A DNA stretch of 64,000 nt from Tamarix chinensis (GCA_030549775.1 CM060173.1:27222032-27286031); one strand, 5' to 3'; positions 23,628-37,859 are shown, counted from the stretch's first letter. The notes: generated by a model not told the origin, from the sequence alone. A program made the numbers and translations.

Positions 23628-24370
23628 GTGTTTCACTCCCATAGTGGGATATTCTGTCGGGAAGTAGTTGAGGGTGCATCATCATCATCATCATTGTTTT
23701 CATATTCTTCCTCCATGCCGGCTACATCACCTTCCTCTTCAACAGAACAAGAACATCAGCCATTGCCACCGCTAATGATAGGGTTGGACCGTCTGCCTCA
23801 TCACCACTATCCAGAGTAGCCCCCCTAAAAAAATTTCGTCAATCTAAAAATGTTGTTCCACCGTCATCACAATCAATTAGTGATGGTGACTCAGGGCCAC
23901 CTGTAGCAACAACCATGCAATTACAGCAAGAAAACATTACAAACCATACCTACGAGTACCCATCTCCTTTCAACCAAATTTTAGTAGAACCTAGGTTAGT
24001 AAAAGTGCTGCTAGGTGCAGATCTTGCCACCCTACTGGCTTTGATAGTTTTGGTAAATAAGAATGAATCCCTTAGCTTGTGAGGACAAGAAGTGTGCTTG
24101 CTGCTCCTACTAAGCTCCCTCACAATGTTCTTTACACTATTGGTTAAGGATCATTATCCTGTATTTGCCATGGTAACTGTTCTACTTGGAATTGATTGCT
24201 CTATCGCAGCCGCCTGTGCTTACCCGCTCTATGTGTTTTTGCCACATTTCTGGGTTTATGTTGCTCTCGTCGGTCATTGCTTTGTTTGTTATGAAATTGA
24301 TCATGATTATCTTCTATTTGAAAAGGTACAAATAGGAAGAATATTGATAATATTGAATAGGGGGAATTAA
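23628..24370 (+). pseudogene. Copy A of the multi-pass membrane protein family (broken)
   Basis: Aligns along its length with gene C. First frame 23628-23819 carries PATSPSSSTEQEHQPLPPLM; a later frame carries TKYEY-PSPFNQILVEPRLVKVLLGADL (about 23945-24040) and MCLLLLLSSLTMFFTLLVKDHYPVFAMVTVLLGIDCSIAAACAYPLYVFLPHFWVY (24092-24280). A stop after PE (23817) and a TGA in the first membrane block break it, so it is unlikely to be functional. The 3' flank to about 24800 is shared with copy B (37955-37860) and in part with C (47440-47530). Confidence 0.75.
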
Positions 24371-24800
24371 AGGGAGGGGGATTGAGGGAGAGGATAATTA
24401 AGGAAATAAGGGGGAAGTTAGGAGGATAAAATGCAAGAATATATGTTTTACTCTTGTTTCTTAGGTTGATGCATTTATGTCATTTAAAAATAAAATGCAT
24501 TTATGACTGATCCTTTTTCTTGTCATCGCATCAAGTATTGTACGGTGTAAACTTAGGACTACTTTGAGATTGCTATATCTGTCCCAAACTTAATGATATT
24601 GTTAATAAGTATGCCCATTACCAAGTTTTTAATATTGTTTTAAATATGCCATATATTGATTGTTTTGTTGGCATCTATTTTTATACAAGTACTAGTTTAA
24701 GCGTCTTTCCCTAATTTATATTATTCACGCGGAACCCTAGGAAATGAAAAGAGGTCCACTGCATTCACACCAACAGAAAATTTTCTTTAGTGAAAACTAA
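24371..24800 (+). other. Conserved 3' flank of membrane gene A
   Basis: 24660-24740 matches 47445-47525 (TCTATTTTTATAC and TAGTTTAAG), and 24715-24800 matches the reverse complement of 37955-37860 (GAAATGAAAAGAGGTCCACT). No open frame. Confidence 0.75.
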
Positions 24801-25599
24801 CATATATATAGCTTGAACTAATGGAGAAGAAATGGATCCCTATAATACGTACTTAGGGTGGTTAATATTTTGGAGATGATTTGGGCATCGTTTGAGTTTT
24901 TGTTCGCACCAATGAAGCCTTGTAGTTGTTGTCCAGCTAGGTGAAAATGTTTTCCTTAAAACGTTAAAGCCTGTCTTGTGTCTTAAGTCATCTGCACTAA
25001 GCTATGCTTAGAGATAGTCATCCTATAAGGACTGAAGATAGTGCATGGTCTCATCTGAATGACATTTATACTATCTTTTCTTTTCTTTGGCTCTGACGAT
25101 GTATTACTAAATGCATTGGGCAAAAATCTCACTGCATGTATTAGTAGCTCTGGATGCTAGCATCTTTGACAAGTGACATTAATAGAAAGGAAAAGAAAAC
25201 ATGAACAATGTTTTATTGGACTTCTTTTAGATCTAGTGTACAACATTTTTGCATCTATCAGCCTCACGATGTCCTCTCTCCACACCCGATGCTTTTTTCT
25301 GCCATTATTTGACAGTGGCTACTTAACTCTTTACTTGATAGAAGATGGTCTTACTATTTGTTTTTTATTTTATTTTTTTGGTTTAAGGCAAAAAATTATA
25401 ATTATATAAGGACAGATATATATACACCCAGGCATAGCTAGGGTATATGCAGGGATATTTATACTAATATATGCATCTATAGGAGCCTCTCATCAATAAA
25501 AAGTGAGGGTATTGTTCAGGAACTCCAACCTTCATCATTGGTGAAGTATCATGCCTTGGTCCGAAGTATTCACACCCAATGGACCACAAAGCTTATTTA
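24801..25599. other. No gene seen
   Basis: Unique-looking sequence with no recognised domain. A frame at 25173-25409 is hydrophobic but has no support. Confidence 0.5.
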
Positions 25600-25960
25600 A
25601 TCTCCACCTCTGTGGCCTGTTTACATGGTCAGTTGGGCAGCATCCTATTCCTATTCACAAACTCAACTGCCCTACCTGAATATTCTAGGATCTTTTGGTT
25701 GTGCATCATAAACTATTCCCAGCATGTTGACATAGTAGGCTAAGAAGGCATCTTCCACTTTTTTCACACTACTAGTCATTTTTCTATCTGATTTTTCCAC
25801 AGCTGTAATGAAACTCTTCTTGTGCTAGGACTTAATCATGTCATGGAAAAATATAATTCTTTTGTTAATGAGGGAGAGGAAGCTATTGGCTGCTTTATTT
25901 AGAAACAATGCTTTCTTCCTTAACTTAGCCATGGTTCCTGTATGACGTTGGCCCTACTTC
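25600..25960 (-). pseudogene. LINE fragment, region between endonuclease and reverse transcriptase
   Basis: Minus-strand reading gives KALFLNKAANSFLSLIN, then FFHDMIK and KKSFITAVEKSDRKMTSSVKKVEDAFLAYYVNMLG, the style of the linker before plant LINE reverse transcriptase. Stops interrupt it. Confidence 0.5.
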
Positions 25961-26242
25961 CTCAATGCTATGTTTTGTGCTTCTCTAAGAGCTTCTTTAG
26001 CCCTGATTGTTATATGTGTAATATTTGTTTTATTCAGGTGCTTGAGATGGTGCTTATTCCCAACATCTTGCACTATATGTACTGTCTAGTCCCCCTGATG
26101 GTTGTGTTTTTGTTAGAGATGTGGTCGTGAAGGACTTTGATAACCTAGAGAGGGTCTTGAAATATATTTGTTGACATTGTAGGGATCCTTTTTGTTTTCT
26201 TCTTTCTTTTCTTTTTTTTTTTTGGTTTTTTCTTTTGTCTAA

Positions 26243-27115
26243 TAGGATGTTCCCACTTCCCATCAGGGATTAAAAAATACAGGAGAAATGTTTTGTTGGG
26301 TTGGTAGTCCAACACACACACACTAGAAATTAAAACATTTTACACTCTTTTTCATATGAATATATTTATAAAAAAAAATCATTTTTTAAAATATGGAATG
26401 TGAGTGATGTATGCATAATATAGTTATTATTAATTCTTTTATATATGTTATGCAGCATGCTATAAGCAACTTGAAAAGCAATATTTTTTTATAAAAAAAA
26501 ATTAATCATCTTATATCATAAAATTTAAGACAATAAAAAAATTCCATAAATTGTTAAGGTTTCGATATTTATTAAGGTGATATGAATATCATAAAAGTCC
26601 TAAAATTTAAATCCATATTAATAGTATTCTTTTATTAACCAATCAATAAATAAAAGAATGATTATTTAAAAGAACAAAGCAGTACGCATTATTTTTTCTA
26701 GAAAAAATTAGTTTACAATCTATTAAAGTAGAACTAATAAGATAAAAATTAAAATAGTCCTAAAGTATTTAGTTCAAAGTACAAAATATTATGTATATAT
26801 AATTATGCTATTATGTACACCTAATTATGTATAAATGTACAGATAACATTCTTTCTATATACTGAATAAAAAAATTAACTTAATACTAAATAAATTATTT
26901 AACTTTAGATAATTTAATTTAAATGGATCGCAAACTTGCTTTTTTCCACCCTCTCGTTTCTTCCTTCCTAACATTCCTGTCTTTCGTGTTCAGATGTCCA
27001 GTCACTAAAAACAAAAGGCCTTGAATCCCAGTAGAAGCGATCCCAAAGCCGACGAGAGAAATAAAAAATCATTTCCTGCCCCCACCCTCCTCTCTCTCCA
27101 TGTCCTTTCTTAATG
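26243..27115. repeat. Direct repeat copy 1 (partner of 63634-64000)
   Basis: From ATAGGATGTTCCC onward, 26243-26480 aligns closely with 63634-63870 (shared AGTCCAACACACAC, ACTAGAAATTAAAACATTTTA, ATGGAATGTGAGTGATGTAT). The end near 27100 (CTCTCTCCATGTC) matches 63975-63990. The segment between is longer here. At the left boundary this copy reads CTAA-TAGG without a Helitron, as an unoccupied site would. Confidence 0.8.
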
Positions 27116-29199
27116 ATAAGGTTCTATTTTTTCATTTTCTTTTTAGTTGTTGGGTCACCTAATGATGAAAATCAAAGAAGAAGTCAATAGTTTTTTGTGT
27201 TTTTTTAAAGATAGTGTTACATTTTATATTTTTTACTTTAATACACCAAACAAGAACATTCTAAGAAGAATAGATATAAAAATTTATTTCCTAATTTATC
27301 AACATTTCAAATAATTGTTTTTTGAATAATTCACAAACTTTATATATTATTAATATTAAGAATTATAAATAATTTTTATAATAACAATTACTATTGATAA
27401 TGAATAATATTTAATAATTAATATTATTAATAATAGTTTATATTCATATTGATTATTATTAATAAAATTATTATTATTATTATTAAATATTAATTATTAT
27501 TATTATTATTATTAATTATAATAATTGATAATGATTTGAATAATTAATATTAGTATTTTTAATTAATAATTATTATATAATAATTATTAATAAGATATTG
27601 ATAATAATATAAGAATTATTATTATTAATGTATTGATCTATTGATATTGATCACCAGTAACCTTCAAAATTGAGAAGAAAAAAATTTTCCATAATTTCTT
27701 CTAGTTCTTTTTCGCTTAAATGACATTCCATTGAAATAATTTAGATACAACAAAAAAATCGATGAAATCACCTGCCAGAAGATGGAGAAGAGGGAGAAGA
27801 AGGTGAATGTTGTTCATATGAAATGAATTGGGTAATTCTATTAAAAATATATATAGTTTTAATGGGTGTGAACTCAATAATAGGATGTGCATTTAACACC
27901 TCCCATAAATTTATTACAAGCACATATCATTAAAACTTCATAGTCTTTTAGACGAGACACTATTGTCAATAGCTTATAATATTCTATCTAGAGTTTTATC
28001 ACAATAAATTATGAAGGAGTAATATATTAAATATGCTGAATGTAAGAAGTTAATATTAATGGTCAATTTTAAGTCACTCGAAGGTGTCACGTGAAGATCT
28101 GATTAGGGAGCACATAGTGACGGTTGCAATGGAAGGTAGCAAAATATTCGTCTAATTGAGACCCCAATATCAAAATGAGTACTCACATAAGCAATCAGTA
28201 TCCACTATTTAGAGATGGTAATGGATTAGGTACAAATCAGGTATCCTTTATTTGTTATCTAAATTTGATAAGAAAATTTATATTTATATCTATACTTAAA
28301 TATAGAGAGTACATTGTTTCATATTCATATTCATATTCATATCCATTAATATATCCATCAAATTTTAGATAAAATCCATCAATTTTCAAATAAAAACCAT
28401 TCAATATTAGAATTATTGTGATGTCCCAAAAATAAGTGGAGTGTTGTAAGGATTAATATAACTACTTATATCAACATGGTATACCATTCTGTTGGTGATT
28501 TCGTCCTAAAAAATTTACAATTAAGGTGCAAGTTGTGGATCAATTTTTGGAATAGGCGACCTTCTTAGAAAGTTTTAATTTTTTTTTGAAAATTTTTCAA
28601 AAAGCGTGTGAGTGGGAAAATAACAGGACTTGTATTGATATGTGGGATCCGCTGATTAATCCTAAAGTACTTCAGAGTAGCCCCGGCGTTTGAGGGTCGT
28701 TTATCCATATTCATACCCAAATCTAACGGATATTACTTACATATTGATATACTCTTATACGTAAGTAATAAACATGTATAACATATAATAATATTTTTAT
28801 TTTTATTTGTAAATAGAATATGGCCTATTAATATGAAAAATATGATTTTTCAATCTATTGAACTAGGCAGGTGAAAAGTTAAATGAAGAATTGATTACTT
28901 AGTTTCTTTAGTCTTGGACCATTTTTATAAGATCGGTATCCAATTTTGAAAATATAGTTAAAATTAAGATAAAAATAAATAACTTTTTAACTAAATTAAT
29001 TGAAATATATAATCACACATCACATAAAAAATTTAAATATCAAATCAATCAAATATAAATTATTAAATAAATTAATTAAAAATTAGACTTCAAGTTCCAA
29101 TTAATCTATCAGTTACAACATTGCCCAAAAATAATTATAATCCCATAATTAAAAATTTAGAAATTATTTCAATTAGCGCAATTATAATAATGAACTTAC

Positions 29200-29200
<1 letters not shown>
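27116..29200. other. AT-rich spacer, no gene seen
   Basis: ATT/TTA-rich runs at 27340-27640 (interrupted inverted TAATTATTA sequences). A short TATTCA run occurs at 28320-28345. 28425-28700 (ATGTCCCAAAAATAAG, then GGGATCCGC) might be a decayed LTR, but I could not establish ends. Confidence 0.5.

Positions 29201-29254
<54 letters not shown>
29201..29254. repeat. (GA)n microsatellite
   Basis: About 27 perfect GA dinucleotides. Confidence 0.97.
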
Positions 29255-29257
<3 letters not shown>

Positions 29258-29559
29258 TATGAGGGTTTCAAGTTCAACAACCCCTGCCTCAATGTATTAT
29301 AGAATAGATGTATAGAGGGAGAGAGAGGTACAAGGGTTTCAACCAGCCCCTGCCTCACTTTGCCTCACTGTATTATGGATGGGCCATAAGCCAAAGCCAC
29401 TACTACTTGACACTTTTATTTACTATGAAATTCATTAGTTAAGTATATTTTATTAAATGTTTGGTGACACAGTCAAGGTTAGTGTTCATGGATTATCTTA
29501 TTGGATTTACATAGTCAAGGTATGTTATCGTTTAAGAACAAACCGAATTTTTAAAGCAT

Positions 29560-31335
29560 AACCACCTCATTTCCCTACATTTTCCAGAAAATCAAGGTTT
29601 ACTAAGCAATAAAATCATTACAACTTAATTCCCAGAACTTATCTAAACAATGCTTAACATAGAGACTACTCATTCTCACATGGTAAGCCGAGTACCTAGC
29701 TGAGACAATACAAATATTTTTCTTAATGAAATCCCTCCATCTACAATTGATTTCTGAAAAAACATTTGAGTTTCTAGCATGTCAACATTCATATATGCAC
29801 ACTGCACATAAGGTGCAGGCCAATTAAATCTTCCTTTTAGACACCCTTGATCTTTGAGCTAGAGTTACTGTTATATCATGCCATCTCTAGGTTATACCTT
29901 TCAATCCAATAGAAGCATAAGCATTCTTTAATAGATCTTTCATTCCTAGAAATGAAAATAGAAGATGGGAAAGAGATTCATTGGAATCACAAAAGCAGCA
30001 TGTTGGATCCTCCACATTTGAATATTTGCTAAGATTATCCTTCGTGGGGAGCCTATTATGAGGAGCAATCCATAGTAAGAGTTTGTGTTTAGGACTAGCA
30101 TTATTCATCCAAACAGATCTCCACCAAGACACTTGAGTGCCTCTATGCCTAAGCTGTTCATAGACAACAATAATTTTATAGGTCTAAGTAGGAATGATGG
30201 TATGAAACATGGGCTGAAGAGTTTCTCTGATCGTGAAGATCTTTCTATTAATCCAGGATGCAGTGGTGGGAAGTTTAGCACTCCAAATAGTGCCATCTTT
30301 TATATAGAAACTGTGAATCCATTTAACCCACAAGCTATTTTTGTCATGAGATATATGCCACATATGTTTTCCCACTGCTGCTATATTCCAAACTTGAAGA
30401 TCCATCAGCCCAAGGCCTCCCTCCTATTTTGGAAGACAAATTGTGGACCAGGAAATCAATGCATGTTTGGATGTCCCAGCTTTTCCAATCCACAGGAAAT
30501 TCCTGCATAAACTAATAATCTTAAGGAGGAGTTTTTTTTTGGAATAATGAGAATTTGACTCCAATACATCTAGATGCGATATATAACTGATCTAAGAAGC
30601 TGCAATCTTCCAGCATAAGATAATAATCTTGTATACTAGTGTTGAATTCTACATGTGATTTTCCCAATCAATTCCATCATCTGATCTTATTGCAATCGAG
30701 CGAAGAAAGAGGGATTCACAGGTATTTAAAAGGCATAGTGCCCTCGGGGAAGGAAAGGAAATCTATTATTTGATGCTTCACCCTCTTAGGTACCCCTCCA
30801 AAATAAATAGAACTTTTCCCTAGTGATGTGCTACTGAAGCTTTGGACTTGATTCATAAGCAAGGTGACTAAGTTTAAATCACCCCTACAAAATAGTAGGA
30901 GGTCATCAGTAAAAGATAGATTAATTATGTGTAACCTTTTGCATTTTGGGTGCCCTCGAAAGCCCTCCATTGTCCATAATTGTTGTAGCATCCTAGACAA
31001 GTATTCAATGGCAATGACAAAAAGATAAGGGGATAGGAGGTCTCCTTGTCTCAGCCCTCTTTGTACTTGAAAGGGAGGGAGAAGATCATCATTAATGGTG
31101 AGAGTATACTTGACTTGGGTCACACATGACATAATTAGTTTAAGCAAATGGGGGGGGACATAAGACCCAAAAGAACCTTCTCCAAGAATTTCCAATTGAT
31201 GGAGTCATAGGCCGTCATTACATCAACCTTCATCATGCACCTTGGGGATGCATGCTTTCTCCCATACAGCCTAATGAGCTCATGAGCCAATAATATGTTA
31301 TCTCCAATTACCCTACCTTTGACATTTCCCTGCAT
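29560..31335 (-). pseudogene. 5'-truncated LINE (reverse transcriptase to C-terminus)
   Basis: Minus strand, from 31335: GRVIGDNILLAHELIRLYGRK...KVDVMTAYDSINW (RT), then QRGLRQGDLLSPYLFVIAIEYLSRML and SFTDDLLLFCRGD (the FxDD catalytic pair is kept), LGKSSIYFGGVP. Then WNIAAVGKHMWHISHDKNSLWVKWIHSFYIK (RT C-terminal region) and the zinc-binding domain PKHKLLLWIAPHNRLPTKDNL...PTCCFCDSNESLSHLLF. Several frame changes. No endonuclease domain. The sequence right of 31335 shows an abrupt change, so the 5' end is lost, a common outcome of LINE retrotransposition. Confidence 0.9.
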
Positions 31336-34300
31336 TTTTACGGTAGTGCTACATAACTAAAATCTAAATTTAAATTAAAATATAAATTTTTTAAAAAAAA
31401 CATGCATATTGTAATACAATAATTTTTATTTTTATTAATAATTAAATAACATAAACTAATAATAATAATACATTATAAAAGAAAATTATGACATAAAAAT
31501 ATAATAAATTTATTATTATTATTGTTATTATAAAAAAAGATTTATATTCTTTTGTATTCTAATTTTATTATATTTGATATTATTATTAGTTTGTATTATT
31601 TAATTATTAATAAAAAATAAAATTAATATATTAATATATATATTCTTTTAGTAAAATTTAGGTTTTAGTTAGGATAGGTAACACTATTCGCCTTTCCACC
31701 GGCTGTAGTATGAAGTGGCTGTCCCTAAGATGCGTACATGCTGGGACTGGTGAGACATGGCCCACACACATACGCTCCAAATCTTTACGACCCAACCATT
31801 CAATGTCCGCCTCGCCTTGTTCAGACAAATAAGTTGCTGACACTTGCACCCGTAGAGTAGGTGGCGATTGGATGCGGCACGCATCTTCACTCAGTTTAAT
31901 TCCATCTAGCTGAGTAGGAGAAGTAGCCTTGGTTAGATCATAATACACAACATACGTCAGTTGAATGGTCCAAAAAATATGGACTGTCCGATGTGGGAGC
32001 CGAAGGTTATCTAGACATACGACGGCGGATGATCATGAGCATTTTGGGTACTTTGATTCATGCATGTATTTATATAAATTAACTTGGTACCACTTGTGCT
32101 ACGACTCCAACTCACTCGTATACTTCAAAGTCAATATCAGGCTACTACCATAGTAATAAATGTAAGGAAATAAAATACATGAACGTATTATATATCAAAT
32201 ACAGAATACAATGACCTCTGATGTCTTCTCATTAAGCTCCCATACCCCATAAATATCTTTATAATTATATAGTTAAAATAATAAAAATACTAAACATCAT
32301 CAAAAGCTTTGTTTTGAGTTTTGACCCCATAAATATAGCACCTCTATAACTGCTACGTTTAATGTACCCCTATATAGTTTATGATTTAAAAACTCAAAAA
32401 TTTATTTATAATTTTTTTTTAAATAATTTGGCTACTATTTGAAAAAGTAAACTATGATTATTAAACCACAAAAATATATATATATATATATATTATTTAT
32501 AATATCGCCATCAAATATGTAATATTCGATATAATTCTAGTTAATAGTTATCTTGTAAATATATGTATTCATCATCATTTTTTTTTATAATAGGATTTTT
32601 TTTCTTTTCATTATCTCTCTAAGAGTATTCATGTTTACCTTTTTTTGTTGTTTATATACTTAAAGTAGTTAGAGAGTTATTTAAAAATATTATATGAGTT
32701 ATGCATCACTTGAATTTCTATTTTTCTTACAATTACAAATATGGCTAATATATATATATATATATACAACCATATCTACATAAGTTTATAGTACATTAAA
32801 TATTACTATAAAAATGATACTTTTTAAATTACAATTTAGCATTGACTATTTATTAGTTTTATTTTTGTAAGAGTATTAAATTGATTTTAAGACCGTAAAC
32901 CGCTAATATGATTTAATTTAGGGAATTGAAAAGATGGTTTTTATGGTTTGAGATTTCTTTAAATAGGAAAAATATAATTTGGTTTGGTTTGAGGCTGAAA
33001 CCAAACCATATGATAGGAGCAGGCTAATATAAATTAGCTAAATGCAAGAAGGGGCACTCAAAATTAGGAACCTTGGGTTACCATAGAGCCCCCACAAAAC
33101 TCAAGCCAGTGGATTATGCTTCATTCATCAATGTTGTGACAAAGAATATAGTAGAACAAAGTATGAATACACTATCTTATCAAGCAAGTTAGAGCTACTG
33201 AGATATGTTTTAAAAGGCATAGCATGCTTTTGGATCAATATAGTCTTAGTGTCTAAGATAGTGTTTAGAAGGATAATTAGTTGATGCAAATTATTTTTAT
33301 GGAGTGGGAAGCAGTCCTTGATAGCATGGAAGGAATTGAGTTTACGTATTAAAGGGTAAGGAAGGGACAAGTGTCAAAGATCTATATACTTGGATTTTTT
33401 TATGCATACATAGCATCCGCTTGTAGAATTCTTCAACTGCATTATTATGGAAATGATGTGATCCTTTTCGAATTGAATATGGAGTCTTTGGAACTAGATA
33501 TCATCATTTCATATGACCTCTTACTTCATGTCATTTTTTAGCTAGATCTATTAAAGACAAATTTGGCTTTGATTACATTCTTAACTACAAGGACGAGCAA
33601 GACTTGGATGCAACATTAATAAGGTATTTTGAATTATAAGAAACTTTGTCTTGGTTTTCTATACCATTAGTAAAAAGAGGTTGATGGCTGACTTTAGGAA
33701 ATCAAAGCTCTTTTATGGTTTAGATCATCTTTGGAGTAACCTTAGCATCCTCTATTTCTCAATCCTACATTATATATGCATATATATAATTGAAATTTTT
33801 TTGGATCACTTCTGGATACAACATATGGAGGCATGGTAACAAGCCTAGCAGAGCCTGAACAACAGCAACAAAATGACTATAGGGAATAAAGAAGAGAAAA
33901 CCCACCAACACCCAAATGGCATTTAATTCATAAAGTCGAGTATTTACATATTAGCTACAATCAAATGTGATACAAATCCTACGTTTACTTAAAAATCATA
34001 TCTCTATAACCTCACACATTTACTAAAAGCACATGAAATAATAACAAGACTGAGGTCTCAATTGCATCCCAATCTAAAGTCTACACAATTATTTCAGAGG
34101 ACCGAGTACAATATCGAGAATGTTGTCTATCAAATAAGGATGGTTCGACCACAATTTCATTAGGGTAGAAATGTTTAGAATCGCCATAGTCTTCTAGGAG
34201 AAGAATTTAAATTCATGATGCTTCCAAGGGATTTGCAAATGAAAGAATGAAACATATGAAAATTTTACCTCTTAATATTGAATGTCATCATGTGACTTGA

Positions 34301-35750
34301 AAGAAGCCATATAATGATCTTGTTTCTCTTTAAGCTCATTTATTTAACTTCGTAGTCTAGATATCTTGTTTTGCACTATAAAGGAAAATTTTAATTAGGC
34401 ATAAATAAAAAAGGAAAGTTGATGTGAACTCAGAAGGAATGAAGCTTAACTTGATTAATGATTCCATATAAATCTACTTGTATGTAAGATTATAGTTCCT
34501 TATCAGCATCTTTAGTAATCCCCTATCATGGGACCAATAAAATCATGTATTTGAATTTAAATAAACAAAAATAGAATGTTTGGGCATAATGATCCTTATT
34601 TAATTCAAATAAACACATAGAATCAAGATGTTCCATTAGCAACATAATATTGGATTTGAATATGATAAATGAAAATTTTCAATATAATTAGAATACAAAT
34701 AATGATAACAAACCCAATTCATTAATTATGTACAAAAAATCTACCTAAGTTGTTGATTAGGATCAAGGACTATCCCATTAACCAAAAGGGGAAATTAATA
34801 ACCTTCAAGTATCATAACTGGCTGCTAGTATACTCCATTGAGTGGCATCAACCAACTTACAAGTTCATTCCAAGCAAATGAGATTTAATAACATTCTTAG
34901 TGATAGGAATGGAACAAAGACCAAGTTGACAACAAACCCATCATATAAACCACACTGTTTATATTTATGAAAATTAATTTATAGCATCCAAATTTAGGCT
35001 CGCAAGGACTAGTTCAATACAAATAAAAAAAATCAAGTATTAGGAGAAGCAACCAAATAATAAGGTTGACCCACATATGTTACCTAACACATTATCTTCA
35101 ATCCATCGCCAATGGTTCCTTTTAGTTACCAGTTTAATTACCTAACAACATTTCATGCTATTATAGATTATTATATACTATAGTCATGAGAACAAACTCA
35201 AGGACTATCACACAATTGACCATAATTCATTTTCATGAACCCTTAATCCCATACAATCCATTATTAGCTAACTCCCATTTTCTTTCATTTTCGTTAGGTT
35301 TACTTGATGCCTAACACAATGTCAGAATTGCAGCATTCCATTCCCACCCATTTGTCCCCTTAATCGCTCCAACACAATTAACCATAATTATACCATTCGA
35401 CAATAGTATCTAGTAAACATCCGCCTATGTTTTAGTTACTTCTAACTCTCCTCAAAGAATCATGGTTACAAAACTAAGGAAAAAAATACTTCTAAATCCA
35501 AACAGAATCTACAAACAGCTACCAAATGCAATTAAATATCATAGCATCTAAGGAAAACATTCATGGAAGGATAGAAGAGCTAATATGTCATTTTTTACCC
35601 TAGTATATCTATGACCCCATTGGTTTATAATTTTAAAATAAATTATTGTTAATTTACATTATTAAAAAAATATCAAGATATAATTAAATTTTTCTCTATA
35701 AATAGATACTTATATTGCTATATTTTTAACATAAAAAATCATGATATTAA
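31336..35750. other. Spacer, no supported gene
   Basis: 31340-31680 is AT-rich. 31650-31950 (minus) has a 96-residue open frame with mixed composition (CACCCGTAGAGTAGG region) that I do not recognise. A perfect hairpin lies at 32980-33008. 33850-34400 (minus) has a short coiled-coil-like string (RLRS...INELKEKQDHYMASF) that I cannot assign. A (TA)n run is at 32466-32492. Confidence 0.5.
32980..33008. other. Perfect 11-bp hairpin
   Basis: TGGTTTGGTTT and AAACCAAACCA with loop GAGGCTG. Confidence 0.8.
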
Positions 35751-35754
35751 TCCA

Positions 35755-36275
35755 CTTGTTATATGTGATGAACCCAATACTTATTGTGATAAACATAATC
35801 TTTATATGTGACAAACATACTCATGATATGTGATTGAATCTAATCATTATATTTTATAAACTTATACCTTATATGTTATGAATTTAATCATTATATATGA
35901 TGAATCTAGATGTTCTATATTATGAACCTAGGTTAAGCATGCTAATAATAAGGATTACAAAAATATTTTAGAAAAATAAAAACGTGTTTATCATGAACCT
36001 ATACATTATTTATTATGAATCTAATGTTTATATATTATGAATCTATATGTTATAAACATATAAAACAAGTGTTATAAACCTAGGTGTTTTATGTTATAAA
36101 TATATATTTATATAGATAATGAACCCAAATTTTATATATAATGAACCTAATTATTATGTATAATGAATCTAATCATTATATATTATGAACTTGATTGTTA
36201 TATATCATGAACCAATATGTTTTATATTATGAACCTAAATATTATATGTTATAAACCTAACTGGTATATATGATA
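35755..36275. repeat. Degenerate repeat, period about 28 bp
   Basis: Around eighteen loose copies of TATGAACCTAATCATTATAT, often with TATTATGAA or GATAAAC variants. No frame. Confidence 0.75.
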
Positions 36276-36950
36276 ATTAATTATTAATAATATTATCATT
36301 ATTGTAAATATCAAAGACTGTTATTAATTATGAGAAATATATTTTTATGTACTAATATTAATAACATTAATTATTAATATTATATTTTTATAACAATATT
36401 AATTTGAATTATAAATTTCAATTTACAATATGAATTATAATTACTCTTATTATAATTAATATGGAGTAATAATAATAATAATAACAATTATCAATTATTT
36501 ATAATATCATTTTTAACAACATTGATAATAATTAATATCAATTCTTATCGTTAATATTAATTATTATTATTATACATATTAATATTAATTATAATTATTT
36601 ATTAGTATCAATTTTATTAATTCTTAATAATATATTATAGTATGAAAAACAAAAATAATTAGTTACTAATATTAATTGTTGTTATTAATTAATATATATT
36701 ATTAAAATTAAATCTATAAAAAAAATATTATAAGCATATGTTTTATAAAAATAAAAAATATCTAAAAGTATCAATATACTTCAATTCATTTCATATGAGA
36801 TATATTATCAAACACAATTATTTCATAAGATATAAATAAAATATGTCTGCTAAATATTATTATTAGTTCAGATATATCAAGTTTTAGATGGCAAAACAAA
36901 TAGGAATTTATACTACTTGTTTAACAAAAATGTGTCAATAAAACAATCAA
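36276..36950. other. AT-rich spacer, mostly ATT/TAA
   Basis: Short inverted AT stretches only; nothing coding. Confidence 0.6.
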
Positions 36951-37080
36951 TGCATTACACCAAAAGAAATTGGGGCTTTAGCAAAAATTAGATTTAGTTG
37001 CTAATGGCCAAAATTTAATCATTAAGGACAATAGCAACTAAAATTATCGGTGGCCGCAGCTGATCCTCTAGCATAGTCTT
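36951..37080. other. CACTA-like terminal motif (weak)
   Basis: TTACACCAAAAGAAATTGG at 36955 followed by TTTAGTTGCTAATGGC and TAGCAACTAAAAT resembles the terminal plus subterminal region of plant CACTA elements. A CACTA start and the partner end were not found. Confidence 0.3.
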
Positions 37081-37859
37081 CCCTAAATAATTTTAGGATA
37101 AATTAAATATTTTTTATCACTAAATCAATAATAACATATAATATGAATCTTTAACAACGACCAAAATAAAATAGCATAAATAATATTAACATATTTAAAT
37201 AAAAAATTATTAAATGCATCTATCACTATCAACTTTTTTGTCGTCATATCATTTTCCGTGACTTTATCCGTACACTATTATCTAATATAGTTTTCGTCCC
37301 GTAAACTATTTGTGACAATTCATTTGTCTATTTTAAACTTTAGCAATCAAATTCGTTGGTAATAAATGATACAATTATATCGTCAAAAACATAATCGTCA
37401 ATTGAACATTCTCAAACATTTTGTGTGTACACTACACACAAAGAAACTTTACTAAGAATTTTTCATAAAATGCATTTAGGCTAAGCAAAAGTCCACCACT
37501 AAAAAATGCCACAACATTACGAACAACGTCTTACGGCAAGGAGCGGAATAGGCGAGTCCATAGTAGCCTTAGTTTGTTTTGTTTTTTTTTTTTTTGATCT
37601 ACTATCACCACCACCTACTGCCGTTAGTATCAGACTTAACATCTTGAAACAGAATTATGGGTGCATTCTATGATAAAAGGAAACAAAAAAAGTCACCATC
37701 AGACATCAGTAGCCAGTAGCCAAGAAATATAAAAATGAAGAAATCAATACATCGGAAATCAATCTGACAGTTTTGTACTTTGAAACGCTCTCTTAGATTT
37801 TAAACAATGATATAAGTAACCATAATATACGGATTGCGCAGTCATAATCAGAGTAATCG
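37081..37859. other. Spacer, no gene seen
   Basis: AT-rich, with T-run at 37575. Nothing recognised. Confidence 0.5.

Noticed and set aside
31658..31948. 96-residue minus frame as a gene
   Set aside because: Composition looks coding-like but no start context, domain or conservation could be shown.
34280..34380. Exon of a transcription factor with a coiled coil (RLRS...INELKEKQ)
   Set aside because: Too short, with stops close by, and no further exons recognised.
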